A stretch of 43,046 nt of DNA from Gammaproteobacteria bacterium (GTDB taxonomy: Bacteria > Pseudomonadota > Gammaproteobacteria > Steroidobacterales > Woeseiaceae), in NCBI GenBank assembly GCA_009937615.1, contig JAACFB010000034.1:1-43046 (forward strand), read 5' to 3'. Shown here piece by piece: positions 1 to 7,136 of the stretch. The position numbers were made by a program, and so were the translations under genes. Within the stretch, counting starts at the first letter, position 1; each line of letters opens with the position of its first letter. The notes below the pieces were generated by a model. That model searched no databases, had not been told where the DNA came from, and was given only the letters and a program-made list of their open reading frames with translations.

Positions 1-192
1 TCCGTCGATGCCATCACTGGCGGATCGGCACTGGCAATCACTGGCGGTTCCGTCGATGCCATCACTGGCGGATCGGCACTGGCAATCACTGGCGTTTCCG
101 TCGATGCCATCACTGGCGGATCGGCACTGGCAATCACTGGCGGTTCCGTCGATGCCATCACCGGCGGATCAGCACTGGCGATCACTGGTGGC
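1..192 (+). repeat. 48-bp tandem repeat, four copies, in frame
   Basis: Copies lie at 1-48, 49-96, 97-144 and 145-192 with no spacers. Copies 1 and 3 are identical, copy 2 differs by one base (GTT for GGT at its end), and copy 4 by several, as expected for an array that is homogenised inside and decays at its edge. Each copy is itself two diverged 24-bp halves. The period is divisible by three, so copy-number change keeps the reading frame. The array continues beyond the left edge. Confidence 0.95.
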
Positions 193-633
193 TCTGTGTT
201 TGGAAGCCAGCTGATTCTCGCTGGACCAGTCGCCTCAATTGATTTTGAAAATGGAACGTTTTCGTCGTTAGGCCAAAGCGTTGCAATGGCGGGTAGCATT
301 ATCAATTCGCTCAAGGAAGGTGACTTTGTTGCTGTAAGCGGTTCCATCGCTGGTGCTGGCCTGATAAACGCGGATAACGTCGTTTTGACGGGCATACAAT
401 ATGTTCCAGGCGCTACTGAAGTTTTCGTAACAGGCATTCCGACGTCCGTTAATTACAGCTTGGGAACGGCGGAAATCGGTGGCTTGAATGTTAATTACAC
501 GTCGTCTTTAGGGGGCGATGGATTTGAGGGCATTGGTGCTGCAATTACAGTCATCGGCACGCAGCCGATGATCGGTGGCGTAATGCTAAGTGATCGAGTC
601 TTCGATCGAACTTCAATATTCCTGGGAAGGTAA
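1..633 (+). CDS. C-terminal part of a tandem-repeat protein with a DUF5666-like tail
   Basis: The frame is open from the left edge and stops at TAA 631-633, so the start lies outside the window. Residues 1-64 in the window are four copies of a 16-residue unit made of two related 8-residue halves, SVDAITGG and SALAITGG. The remaining ~145 residues are a Gly/Val/Ile-rich beta-type sequence with spaced motifs such as GDFVAVSGSI, INADNV, VTGIP and IGGLNVNYT. This spacing (G-x-V-x-V-x-G followed by A-x-x-V) resembles the DUF5666 small beta-barrel family; that is my pattern match, not a search result. No Cys and no membrane segment are seen, which fits an exported or surface protein, but the signal peptide would be outside the window. 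Function unknown. A strong terminator follows at 693-720. Confidence 0.75.
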   Translation, partial: SVDAITGGSALAITGGSVDAITGGSALAITGVSVDAITGGSALAITGGSVDAITGGSALAITGGSVFGSQLILAGPVASIDFENGTFSSLGQSVAMAGSIINSLKEGDFVAVSGSIAGAGLINADNVVLTGIQYVPGATEVFVTGIPTSVNYSLGTAEIGGLNVNYTSSLGGDGFEGIGAAITVIGTQPMIGGVMLSDRVFDRTSIFLGR

Positions 634-692
634 ATACTTCGAAAACGCTCGTCGAGGTATAGAAACAATAAAGACCTCGTTTTGGGGTTAAC

Positions 693-720
693 AAAAAGGC
701 CGCAAATGCGGCCTTTTTTT
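693..720 (+). terminator. Rho-independent terminator of the repeat protein gene
   Basis: The stem GGCCGC (698-703) pairs with GCGGCC (708-713) around the loop AAAT. It is flanked by an A-run on the 5' side and seven T on the 3' side, so it may also work on the opposite strand. Confidence 0.9.
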
Positions 721-745
721 ATTGCACGGTATTTTTGACAGGCAT

Positions 746-770
746 AAAAAAGTCGGCGTCCCTGCCGACT
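746..770 (-). terminator. Intrinsic terminator, minus strand
   Basis: AGTCGGC (751-757) pairs with GCCGACT (764-770) around a 6-nt loop. Read on the minus strand it ends in five to six U. It lies about 140 bp beyond the parvulin terminator, so that gene does not need it; it fits the end of the candidate sRNA. Confidence 0.75.
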
Positions 771-841
771 TAGTTCTCGTATCAACCATAAGGAGATGCG
801 AGGGTTGGAGAAGCCGTCCCCGAGCGATTAGGAACGACTTC
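746..841 (-). ncRNA. Candidate CRP-activated small RNA, ~96 nt
   Basis: No protein gene fits 634-968, yet the minus strand has a complete transcription unit: CRP-type site, -10 box, three hairpins and a U-tract. Hairpin 1 pairs 840-830 with 821-811 (11 bp including G-U pairs, 8-nt loop). Hairpin 2 pairs CAACC (807-803) with GGTTG (787-783) and shows a 15-nt loop carrying CUCCUUA (795-789), the exact complement of the Shine-Dalgarno core UAAGGAG. Hairpin 3 is the terminator at 770-746. A loop-exposed anti-SD is typical of sRNAs that block translation initiation in trans, so inhibition of mRNAs is the inferred role. The start near 841 is predicted from the -10 and CRP spacing. No known sRNA family is recognised. 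Confidence 0.45.
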
Positions 842-847
842 GAGGCA

Positions 848-853
848 ATAGTA
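848..853 (-). promoter_or_regulatory. -10 box of the candidate sRNA promoter
   Basis: TACTAT on the minus strand (4 of 6 to TATAAT) predicts a start at about 841. There is no good -35 hexamer; the position is taken by the CRP-type site, as in class II activated promoters. Confidence 0.4.
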
Positions 854-874
854 GTTTTGTTCCCTGGTTGCTGG

Positions 875-890
875 TGTGATTGCGATCACA
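875..890 (-). promoter_or_regulatory. CRP/Vfr-type binding site
   Basis: TGTGATTGCGATCACA contains both consensus half-sites, TGTGA and TCACA, with the 6-bp spacer. Its centre (882.5) is 41.5 bp upstream of the start predicted by the -10 at 853-848, which is the class II CRP position. No coding gene starts nearby on either strand. Confidence 0.65.
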
Positions 891-907
891 AAACAACATG
901 CTAAATG

Positions 908-936
908 AAAAAGGGGCGCTCAAACGCGCCCCTTTC
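908..936 (-). terminator. Terminator of the yciB-yciI-bolA-parvulin operon
   Basis: GGGGCGC (913-919) pairs with GCGCCCC (926-932), extended by A-T pairs. On the minus strand it ends in a U-run and lies about 35 bp after the parvulin stop codon. Confidence 0.85.
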
Positions 937-968
937 TGTTGAATATCTGTGATTAAGTTAAGTCAGGC

Positions 969-1763
969 TCAACTTCCCTGCGTTTGCCGGAGTCCTTCCA
1001 GGTAGCGCTGAAAGCTTTCCTGTTCTACGCGCTGCTTGATAACGTCCCGGACACTCTCCAGCGTTGGCGGTTCATTAGCGCGCGAATCCTCACGAAGAAT
1101 CACATGCCAGCCGAACTCGGTTTGTACGGGTTGGGGTGTGTAGGCTCCGTCCTCAAGTACAACGACCGCATCGGAGAATGACTGGACCATCTGATTCGGT
1201 GCAAACCAACCGAGGTCGCCCCCGTTGGGTGCTGACGGACCGGTCGAGTTTGCAGTTGCAAGCTCCGCGAAGTCTGCACCGTTATCCAGTTCATCTATAA
1301 GGGCCGTTGCTGCGCTTTGTGTCTCGACCAATATGTGCCGAGCTTTGAATTGCTGCGATGGAGATAACTCTACCTGTGCTGCGTATTCAGCCAATATTTC
1401 ATCATCGGTTGCCGGATTGTTTGCCAGGTAGCTTGTCGCAACAGCCTGGGCTAGAGCTCCTCGATACCCCAGCTCGATTTGCGCCTTTACGCGATCATCC
1501 GTCGCAAGTTCTTTAGCCTGCGGCTGGGTTGTCAAAAGATAAATGTCCGTAAGCTCCTGCAGGACGGTGGCTCGCTCTGCGTCGCTCGCATCCCCAGCGG
1601 GTTTCTGCAATCGGCTTTCGAGATACAGGTTCAAGGTTGAGCTATCGATGTCAACGCCGTTCACGGTGGCGACAGCCTCGGCAAACGCAGGTGAAAAGTA
1701 CACACTTGCTATCAAGGCCGCAGCCAGTACGCCAAGCTGTCTGGCGCGTATCGGGTTGTTCAT
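969..1763 (-). CDS. Periplasmic parvulin-type peptidyl-prolyl isomerase (PpiC/SurA-like)
   Basis: 264 residues. The N-terminus has a signal peptide: short basic region, hydrophobic core LGVLAAALIASVYF and an AFA-E cleavage site near residue 28, so the protein should be exported. Residues ~40-125 form a helical SurA/PrsA-type segment. The parvulin domain covers ~138-232, with the family landmarks KARHILVET, the NGGDLGWF motif and FGWHVI near its end. It should isomerise X-Pro bonds and chaperone envelope proteins. SD GAGG lies 9 bp before ATG. It is last in the minus-strand run yciB-yciI-bolA, after a 45-bp gap. At 264 residues it is much shorter than SurA (about 430), with one isomerase domain only. 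Confidence 0.9.
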   Translation of the reverse strand: MNNPIRARQLGVLAAALIASVYFSPAFAEAVATVNGVDIDSSTLNLYLESRLQKPAGDASDAERATVLQELTDIYLLTTQPQAKELATDDRVKAQIELGYRGALAQAVATSYLANNPATDDEILAEYAAQVELSPSQQFKARHILVETQSAATALIDELDNGADFAELATANSTGPSAPNGGDLGWFAPNQMVQSFSDAVVVLEDGAYTPQPVQTEFGWHVILREDSRANEPPTLESVRDVIKQRVEQESFQRYLEGLRQTQGS

Positions 1764-1808
1764 TTACGAATCCTCTGTTTATTGAAATAGGGGTGCCGGC
1801 ATCAGTCC

Positions 1809-2081
1809 TTAGCCGTCCGACGGGGAAATCGCATTGATGCGCAGGGCATGAATGTCAGTATCCATTAAAGTGCCAAGCGCATCATAAACCATTCGATGAC
1901 GTGTTAGTCGCCCTTGGCCGTCGAATTTATCTGACACGATTTTTACTTCAAAGTGCCCCTTGCCTTCTTTTGCGCCGGCATGCCCCGCGTGCAGATGGCT
2001 TTGATCCTTGACCTGCAGCTCCGATGGCGCAAAAGTCAGTGTCAGTAGGCGCTCAATCTCTTTTGCTCGGTCTATCGTCAT
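1809..2081 (-). CDS. BolA family protein
   Basis: 90 residues from the ATG at 2081. I prefer this start because it overlaps the yciI stop as ATGA, the sign of translational coupling; the longer frame would need a TTG at 2093. The conserved BolA core is present: [12 protein letters not shown], then RHRMVYDAL and IHALRI. BolA proteins pair with monothiol glutaredoxins to bind [2Fe-2S] clusters and act in iron-sulfur trafficking and stress morphology. The His in RHR and in IHAL, both used in cluster binding, are kept. The RHRMVY core is closer to BolA than to IbaG, but I leave the symbol open. Confidence 0.9.
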   Translation of the reverse strand: MTIDRAKEIERLLTLTFAPSELQVKDQSHLHAGHAGAKEGKGHFEVKIVSDKFDGQGRLTRHRMVYDALGTLMDTDIHALRINAISPSDG

Positions 2082-2377
2082 GGGAGGGTACAAATGAATG
2101 GCTTAACGGCAACACTTTGATAAACGCCGGCCTCAACGTAAGGGTCATCCTGGGCCCAGTTTTTCGCTGCCTCCAGTGACTGAAACTCGGCGATTACGAG
2201 GCTGCCGGTGAAACCCGCCTCGCCAGGCTCGTTCGAGTCACAGGCCGGATTGGGGCCAGCGACTAATAATCGGCCCTCGCTTAGCAATCGTTCGAGCCTT
2301 GCCAGATGGTTCGGTCGAGCCTTCATGCGGTTTTCTAGGCTGTTATCGCAATCCTCGCTCATAATCGCGTACCACAT
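2078..2377 (-). CDS. yciI: YciI family protein
   Basis: 99 residues from the ATG at 2377, which has GAGGAG at 8 bp; a TTG at 2383 is less likely. The YciI fold (ferredoxin-like, dimeric) is indicated by MWYAIMSED at the start, the R-x-x-HL-x-R-L helix, LLVAGP and the C-terminal [15 protein letters not shown]. The family carries a conserved His-Asp pair (here H26 and the D of DDPY) thought to be catalytic, but the reaction is not known. It sits between yciB and bolA, its usual neighbours, and overlaps bolA by 4 bp. Confidence 0.88.
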   Translation of the reverse strand: MWYAIMSEDCDNSLENRMKARPNHLARLERLLSEGRLLVAGPNPACDSNEPGEAGFTGSLVIAEFQSLEAAKNWAQDDPYVEAGVYQSVAVKPFICTLP

Positions 2378-2379
2378 AC

Positions 2380-2937
2380 TCAAGTCTCCTCGTCATCTTC
2401 CGAGACTGCGGCCCCGCTCATGGACGCTGTCAGCCAGATTGTCTGGATCACGATGAACACGATCGTGATGCCGAGCATGCCGAACAGCTTGAACTTGACC
2501 CAGGTCGGTTCGCTGAAAGTGTATGCAACGTAAAGATTCAGTCCGCCGACAATCGCGAAAAACATGACCCAGATCGTGTTTAGACGGCGCCACTGGTTGG
2601 CCTCGAGCTGTGCCGCGCTCTCAAGCATCCGCTGGACGATTGGCTTCGCGCCAATGTACTGGCTACCGAGGAACACCAGCGCAATTACCCAATTGAGCAC
2701 TGTCGGCTTCCAATACAGGAACTGGGGGTTACGCAATAGCAGCGTGGCGCCGCCAAGAACCAGGACGAGTAGCGTGGATGCTGCATAAATCTTGTTGAGC
2801 TTACGGGTCATCATCCACTGTAAGGCCAACACGACAGGCATTACGGCCATCAGCAATGCCGTGGCGAAGTAAATGCCTTCGTAAAAATATGCGCCGAAAA
2901 AGATCAGGATCGGCAAATAATCGACAAGAAGCTGCAT
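2380..2937 (-). CDS. yciB: Inner membrane-spanning protein YciB (intracellular septation protein A)
   Basis: 185 residues from ATG 2937, close to the usual ~180; the longer frame adds a polar 27-residue N-terminus not known in the family. The start [14 protein letters not shown] and the later W-KPTVLNW and [13 protein letters not shown] motifs are YciB/IspZ hallmarks. About five membrane segments are visible. Known role: inner membrane protein interacting with division and elongation factors and affecting septation and envelope integrity. The SD is weak. First gene of the minus-strand operon, divergent from yciO. Confidence 0.92.
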   Translation of the reverse strand: MQLLVDYLPILIFFGAYFYEGIYFATALLMAVMPVVLALQWMMTRKLNKIYAASTLLVLVLGGATLLLRNPQFLYWKPTVLNWVIALVFLGSQYIGAKPIVQRMLESAAQLEANQWRRLNTIWVMFFAIVGGLNLYVAYTFSEPTWVKFKLFGMLGITIVFIVIQTIWLTASMSGAAVSEDDEET

Positions 2938-3066
2938 ATGGAAGAAGCGTTCGGACTCAGGGGTCCGGCATGATAGCTCAAAACGGCTTGATACCTCTAT
3001 GCGCAAATTGGCGTTCATGTGTAAATCAGGCTATGCGATGACCAGCGGCTACCCTACAATCCGCGC

Positions 3067-3687
3067 GTGGCCAAATTGATCGAAATTCACCCGAAAGACC
3101 CGCAGGCACGGCGTGTGGCAGAGGTCGTGCAAATCATCCGTAACGGCGGATTGGTTGCTTATCCGACAGACTCGAGCTATGCGTTTGGCTGTCACATTGG
3201 CGATGCCAGGGCAATAAACCGGATTCACCGGATTCGGCGCACTGACAAGAAACATAATTTTACGCTTGTCTGCAAGGATCTTTCTGAAATCAGCGTCTAT
3301 GCTCGGGTCGACAATTGGGCCTACCGGCTGATCAAATCAATGACGCCAGGACCTTATACGTTTATTCTTCCGGCGACTCGCGAAGTGCCGAAACGTCTGC
3401 AGAACCCCAAAAGACGAACGATCGGGCTACGTGTTCCGGAGCACCCGCTGGTACAGGCAATACTTGAAAGCCTCGGTGAGCCAATTATGAGTTCCACGCT
3501 TCTCCTGCCCGGTGATAGTCAGCCGCTGACGGATCCGCTCGAAATCGAGGACCGGATCGGACATCAGATTGATGCCATCATCGATGCAGGCCCCACCGGC
3601 ATCGAACCGACTAGCGTGCTGGATCTGACCAGTGGGTCGGTTGATGTGCGGCGCGTGGGACGAGGCGACGTGAGCGCGTTCCTGTAG
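3067..3687 (+). CDS. yciO: YciO, Sua5/YciO/YrdC family
   Basis: 206 residues, the same length as E. coli YciO and collinear with it. Family landmarks are VAYPTDSSYAFGC, HNFTLVCKDLSE, TPGPYTFIL and the C-terminal VRRVGRGDV. The fold is that of threonylcarbamoyl-AMP synthase (TsaC/Sua5), which makes the intermediate for t6A37 in tRNA; YciO paralogues retain the fold but their contribution to t6A is weaker or different. Start is GTG (3067), which gives the family N-terminus. Divergent from yciB with ~130 bp between, where promoters must lie. Confidence 0.9.
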   Translation: MAKLIEIHPKDPQARRVAEVVQIIRNGGLVAYPTDSSYAFGCHIGDARAINRIHRIRRTDKKHNFTLVCKDLSEISVYARVDNWAYRLIKSMTPGPYTFILPATREVPKRLQNPKRRTIGLRVPEHPLVQAILESLGEPIMSSTLLLPGDSQPLTDPLEIEDRIGHQIDAIIDAGPTGIEPTSVLDLTSGSVDVRRVGRGDVSAFL

Positions 3688-3744
3688 GCCGTATATTGAC
3701 GATGGTGATACCGAGGTAATCCTCGGGCGTTATTTTGCGTTAGA

Positions 3745-4656
3745 ATGAGCATTAGTCGCCACGGAACGCCAATGAAGCCAGACCTTAAAGTCCTGAATCG
3801 CGAAGACGCGCCGAAGCCGCCTCCGGACGAAAAGCAGGCCCCAGCACAATCGGAAATGCCCTTCGCCGTCGTCGACGGAGAGCCGGTGACGGCGCTTCCC
3901 CAGGACCTTTATATCCCGCCCTATGCGTTGCAGGTATTCCTGGAAGCGTTCGAGGGACCATTGGACCTGTTGCTCTACCTTATCCGCCGCCAGAATCTTG
4001 ATATCCTCGATATTCCTATTGCCGAGATCACGAAGCAATACGTTCAATACATCGAGCTGATGAACGAACTGCAGCTCGAATTGGCCGGTGAGTATCTGCT
4101 GATGGCGGCCATGCTCGCCGAAATCAAGTCGAGGATGTTGCTACCCCGGGCACAGGTTGAAGAAGAGGTCGAGGAAGATCCACGCGCAGAGCTTGTTCGC
4201 CGGCTGCAGGAGTACGAGCGTTTCAAAAAAGCGGCGCAGGATATCGGAGACCTGCCCAGGCTGGATCGGGACACATTTGTTGTCAGCGCCGATGCACCCG
4301 AACGCCAGGTCGTTACGAAGCTGCCCGAGGTGACACTCAAAGAACTGTTGCTGGCATTTCATGATGTATTGCGCCGTGCCCAGATGTTTTCGAATCTGCA
4401 CCTGCAGCGGGAACCATTGTCGGTGCGTCAGCGCATGTCTGAGATACTTACACGGATCAACGCGAGGTCATTTTCCGGATTTGCTGATCTGTTCGATCCA
4501 GAAGAGGGCCGGATGGGCGTTGCGGTCACATTTATCGCTATTCTCGAACTATTGCGCGAATCGGTCATCGAGGTAGTGCAGGCGGAGGAGTTCTCCGAGA
4601 TACATATTCGTGCAGCTTCATCCGTCAGGCTTGTGTCTGATGAGCAGAACGCATGA
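3745..4656 (+). CDS. scpA: Segregation and condensation protein A
   Basis: 303 residues from ATG 3745; an ATG at 3772 is the alternative and neither has a good SD. ScpA is the kleisin that closes the SMC ring. The kleisin N-domain begins near residue 66 with FEGPLDLLLYLIRRQNLDILDIP, quoted as two parts FEGPLDLLL and LIRRQNLDILDIP, followed by the helix bearing AGEYLLMAAMLAEIKSRMLLP split as AGEYLLMAAML and EIKSRMLLP. A linker and the winged-helix C-domain follow. The first ~45 residues are a Pro/Ala/Asp-rich extension beyond the normal start. With scpB downstream this indicates an SMC-ScpAB condensin rather than MukBEF. Confidence 0.93.
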   Translation: MSISRHGTPMKPDLKVLNREDAPKPPPDEKQAPAQSEMPFAVVDGEPVTALPQDLYIPPYALQVFLEAFEGPLDLLLYLIRRQNLDILDIPIAEITKQYVQYIELMNELQLELAGEYLLMAAMLAEIKSRMLLPRAQVEEEVEEDPRAELVRRLQEYERFKKAAQDIGDLPRLDRDTFVVSADAPERQVVTKLPEVTLKELLLAFHDVLRRAQMFSNLHLQREPLSVRQRMSEILTRINARSFSGFADLFDPEEGRMGVAVTFIAILELLRESVIEVVQAEEFSEIHIRAASSVRLVSDEQNA

Positions 4657-4698
4657 GTTGCTGGCGAAGCAGAATAGAGACGGAGAATTGCGAGACCG

Positions 4699-5544
4699 AT
4701 GGACGCCGTTGAGATTAAGCATTTCATTGAAGCCGCACTGCTCGCCGCCGGGCGGCCACTCAGCGTGGATCAGCTACAGAACTTGTTTGATGGCCGCATG
4801 GCGCCTGCAAAGAAAGATATCCGTGCAGCTGTCGCGGCATTAAATGACGAGTATAAAGATCGCGGCATCATCGTGGCGGAGGTTGCTTCCGGACTTCGCG
4901 TGCAGGTCAAGCCGGCCATGGCCAATCAATTGCAGAAGCTTTGGGAAGATCGGCCGCCGCGGTATTCGCGGGCCTTGTTTGAAACGCTCGCGCTCATAGC
5001 GTATCGGCAGCCAATTACTCGAGGAGAAATAGAAGAGGTGCGAGGCGTTTCTGTCAGCTCAAATATCGTTCGTTCGCTACTGGAGCGTGATTGGGTGCGG
5101 GTCGTCGGCCACCGCGATGTGCCAGGCAGGCCCGAAATGTTCGGCACGACGAAAACATTTCTGGATTACTTTGGATTAATGAAACTCGATGATCTGCCGC
5201 CGTTGGCAGACCTTGCTGATTGGGAAAACCTGCGCGTGCAACTCAATTTGCCGGAGGTCGATGAGGATCTGACTTCGGAGCTTGCCGATGTGACGCAGCT
5301 ACCGACCCTGAGTCCGCAGGTCGGGGAGGGAGATGGTGATCCCGAGCAAAACTCTGAAGTAATCGGGAATAGCGATTTGAACGATCATGACATTCCGGAT
5401 TTGGAGTCGATTACGACATCCGCTCATGTCAATCTGGATGAGTTGGTTGTCACGGAGTGGCCCGATCCAACGGATTCGGGCAGCGAGGTATCGGTCGACT
5501 CTGACGATGAGGAAGACCTTGAAACCTCAGCCACCAGTGGCTAG
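4699..5544 (+). CDS. scpB: Segregation and condensation protein B
   Basis: 281 residues. ScpB is the tandem winged-helix dimer that binds ScpA in the SMC complex. Residues 1-175 are the family core, with [10 protein letters not shown], the [20 protein letters not shown] helix (split: [22 protein letters not shown]) and [18 protein letters not shown]. Residues ~185-281 are an acidic, Ser/Asp/Glu-rich tail with no recognisable domain, unusual against the ~200-residue standard ScpB. Start ATG 4699 follows a GGAG; 42 bp separate it from scpA, and rluB follows after 11 bp, so the three are one transcription unit. Confidence 0.93.
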   Translation: MDAVEIKHFIEAALLAAGRPLSVDQLQNLFDGRMAPAKKDIRAAVAALNDEYKDRGIIVAEVASGLRVQVKPAMANQLQKLWEDRPPRYSRALFETLALIAYRQPITRGEIEEVRGVSVSSNIVRSLLERDWVRVVGHRDVPGRPEMFGTTKTFLDYFGLMKLDDLPPLADLADWENLRVQLNLPEVDEDLTSELADVTQLPTLSPQVGEGDGDPEQNSEVIGNSDLNDHDIPDLESITTSAHVNLDELVVTEWPDPTDSGSEVSVDSDDEEDLETSATSG

Positions 5545-5555
5545 CAGGATACTGG

Positions 5556-6344
5556 TTGGCTGAACGCATCCAAAAAGTGCTTGCCGGGGCCGGGCACGGC
5601 TCTCGACGTGCCGTCGAAGCCTGGATACGTGAAGGCCGATTGACGATTGACGGGCGACCGGCACAGCTTGGCGATACTGTTCACGGCAAAGAACGCATTA
5701 CGCTGGATGGTCGCCACTTGCCATTGCCCGACCGGGCAGTGATCCATCGGCACATCATGTATCACAAGCCAGGCGATGAGGTAACGACCCGCTCCGATCC
5801 TCAAGGGCGCAAGCTCGTCTTTGATAGTCTGCCGCGGTTGAAGAATACGCGCTGGATTGCCGTGGGCCGCCTGGACCTGACTACGACCGGCTTACTGTTA
5901 TTCACCACAGATGGCGCTTTGGCGCACGCACTCATGCACCCGTCAACCGCTGTCTTACGCCGCTATGCCGTTCGGGTTCGCGGCGAACCCGGCAAGAACG
6001 ATCTGGTGAGGCTGAAACAAGGCATTGAACTCGAGGATGGTGTAGCCCGTTTCGAGGCAATTGAGGCAGGGGGTGGTGACGGCAGTAACCGCTGGTACCA
6101 CGTTTCCCTCCGAGAAGGCCGTAATCGGGAAGTACGCCGGCTCTGGGAATCATTGGGCTATGAGGTCAGCCGGTTGATGCGTGTCGGCTACGGTCCCCTC
6201 GAACTGCCGAGAAGACTCAGGAAGGGCAAATACGAAGCTCTGACACCCGCGCAGGTGCGGCTATTGTATGCGGCAGCCGAGTTGAGCGTGCCCGAGGAAC
6301 TGCCGGGGAAACAAAGAAAAAACAGAAAAAAGAAATACTTATAA
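5556..6344 (+). CDS. rluB: 23S rRNA pseudouridine(2605) synthase
   Basis: 262 residues from TTG 5556, which restores the S4-domain start [18 protein letters not shown] (as [12 protein letters not shown]). The N-terminal S4 RNA-binding domain spans ~2-60. The RsuA/RluB catalytic domain follows with the signature [17 protein letters not shown], whose Asp (GRLD) is the nucleophile, and the [13 protein letters not shown] motif. It isomerises U2605 in 23S rRNA. The C-terminus is short and very basic ([11 protein letters not shown]), likely for RNA contact. It follows scpB by 11 bp, an arrangement common in proteobacteria. RluE/RluF-type paralogues are possible but the context favours RluB. Confidence 0.9.
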   Translation: MAERIQKVLAGAGHGSRRAVEAWIREGRLTIDGRPAQLGDTVHGKERITLDGRHLPLPDRAVIHRHIMYHKPGDEVTTRSDPQGRKLVFDSLPRLKNTRWIAVGRLDLTTTGLLLFTTDGALAHALMHPSTAVLRRYAVRVRGEPGKNDLVRLKQGIELEDGVARFEAIEAGGGDGSNRWYHVSLREGRNREVRRLWESLGYEVSRLMRVGYGPLELPRRLRKGKYEALTPAQVRLLYAAAELSVPEELPGKQRKNRKKKYL

Positions 6345-6364
6345 GTACTTTCTAATGTAAAAAG

Positions 6365-7114
6365 TCATTGACAGTCAAGACTTTCGCCGGTCACGTTCTT
6401 GCTGTCCGGGCCCAGTAGATAGATGTAGGGAGCCAGTATTTCCTCCGGGCGTTTCAGCTTGTCTCGGTTCTCCCCCGGATAGGCGGCCAACCGCATGTTC
6501 GTGCGCGTCGCGCCCGGGTTAACGCAGTTCACCCGGAGTTTTCCGTGTCGGTGTTCATCGGCCAGAACCTGAGACAATCCCTCTGTTGCGAATTTCGAGA
6601 CGGCGTAAGCCCCCCAGAAAGCTCGCCCTGTACGGCCCACGCCGCTACTGGTGAAAATTATCGATGGATCGTCGGACTGATGTAGCAAAGGGAGACAAAC
6701 CTGCGTGAGCGCGAATGCGGCGGTGACGTTGACGTGCATGACACGCTGCCAGGTTGATGCATCGTATTGCTCTATCGAGAACCGGTCGCCGAGAATACTG
6801 GCGTTGTGTACCAGGCCGTCGAGACGGCCGAATTCCTTCAGCAGCATCTCGGCAAGATCGCGATACGCGTCGCTGTCGGCGCTGGCGAGATCGACAACGG
6901 CGATGGATGGGCGAACGCCGCGATCAAGCGCTTCAATCTCGTCGTAAACCTTTTCAAGTTTCTGCACATTGCGGCCGTGCAGTATGATTTGGGCGCCCAG
7001 CCGGGCTGCGCGCAGCGCAAGCGCTCGCCCGATTCCATCACTGGCGCCCGTAATCAGAACAATTCGGTCGCGCAACAGGTCGGGAGCGGGGCTGTAGTTT
7101 CTGTGATCTGGCAT
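6365..7114 (-). CDS. yciK: YciK family short-chain dehydrogenase/reductase
   Basis: 249 residues from ATG 7114, with GAGGG just upstream; the longer frame runs into the end of rmuC. It is a classical SDR: cofactor loop TGASDGIG, NASILG, catalytic Ser in FTSSGVG and Y-x-x-x-K as YAVSK, then NPGATRT. The YciK subgroup is marked by LLRDRIVLITGAS, NPGATRTNMR and the C-terminal GPDSKNVTGE. Substrate unknown. Its place at the end of ubiG-mupP matches the Pseudomonas order, except that rmuC is inserted here. Convergent with rluB, 20 bp apart. Confidence 0.9.
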   Translation of the reverse strand: MPDHRNYSPAPDLLRDRIVLITGASDGIGRALALRAARLGAQIILHGRNVQKLEKVYDEIEALDRGVRPSIAVVDLASADSDAYRDLAEMLLKEFGRLDGLVHNASILGDRFSIEQYDASTWQRVMHVNVTAAFALTQVCLPLLHQSDDPSIIFTSSGVGRTGRAFWGAYAVSKFATEGLSQVLADEHRHGKLRVNCVNPGATRTNMRLAAYPGENRDKLKRPEEILAPYIYLLGPDSKNVTGESLDCQ

Positions 7115-7136
7115 TCCCTCGGAATCCTTGACCAGT

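Noticed and set aside
1..192. CRISPR-like array
   Set aside because: Copies are contiguous, without unique spacers, and lie in an open reading frame.
8..214. 68-codon frame through the 48-bp repeats
   Set aside because: It is frame 2 of the repeat array; frame 1 continues into the long C-terminal domain and is the coding frame.
722..904. 60-codon ORF in the gene-free region
   Set aside because: No SD, odd composition (Cys/Arg-rich), and it crosses both the minus-strand terminator and the CRP site.
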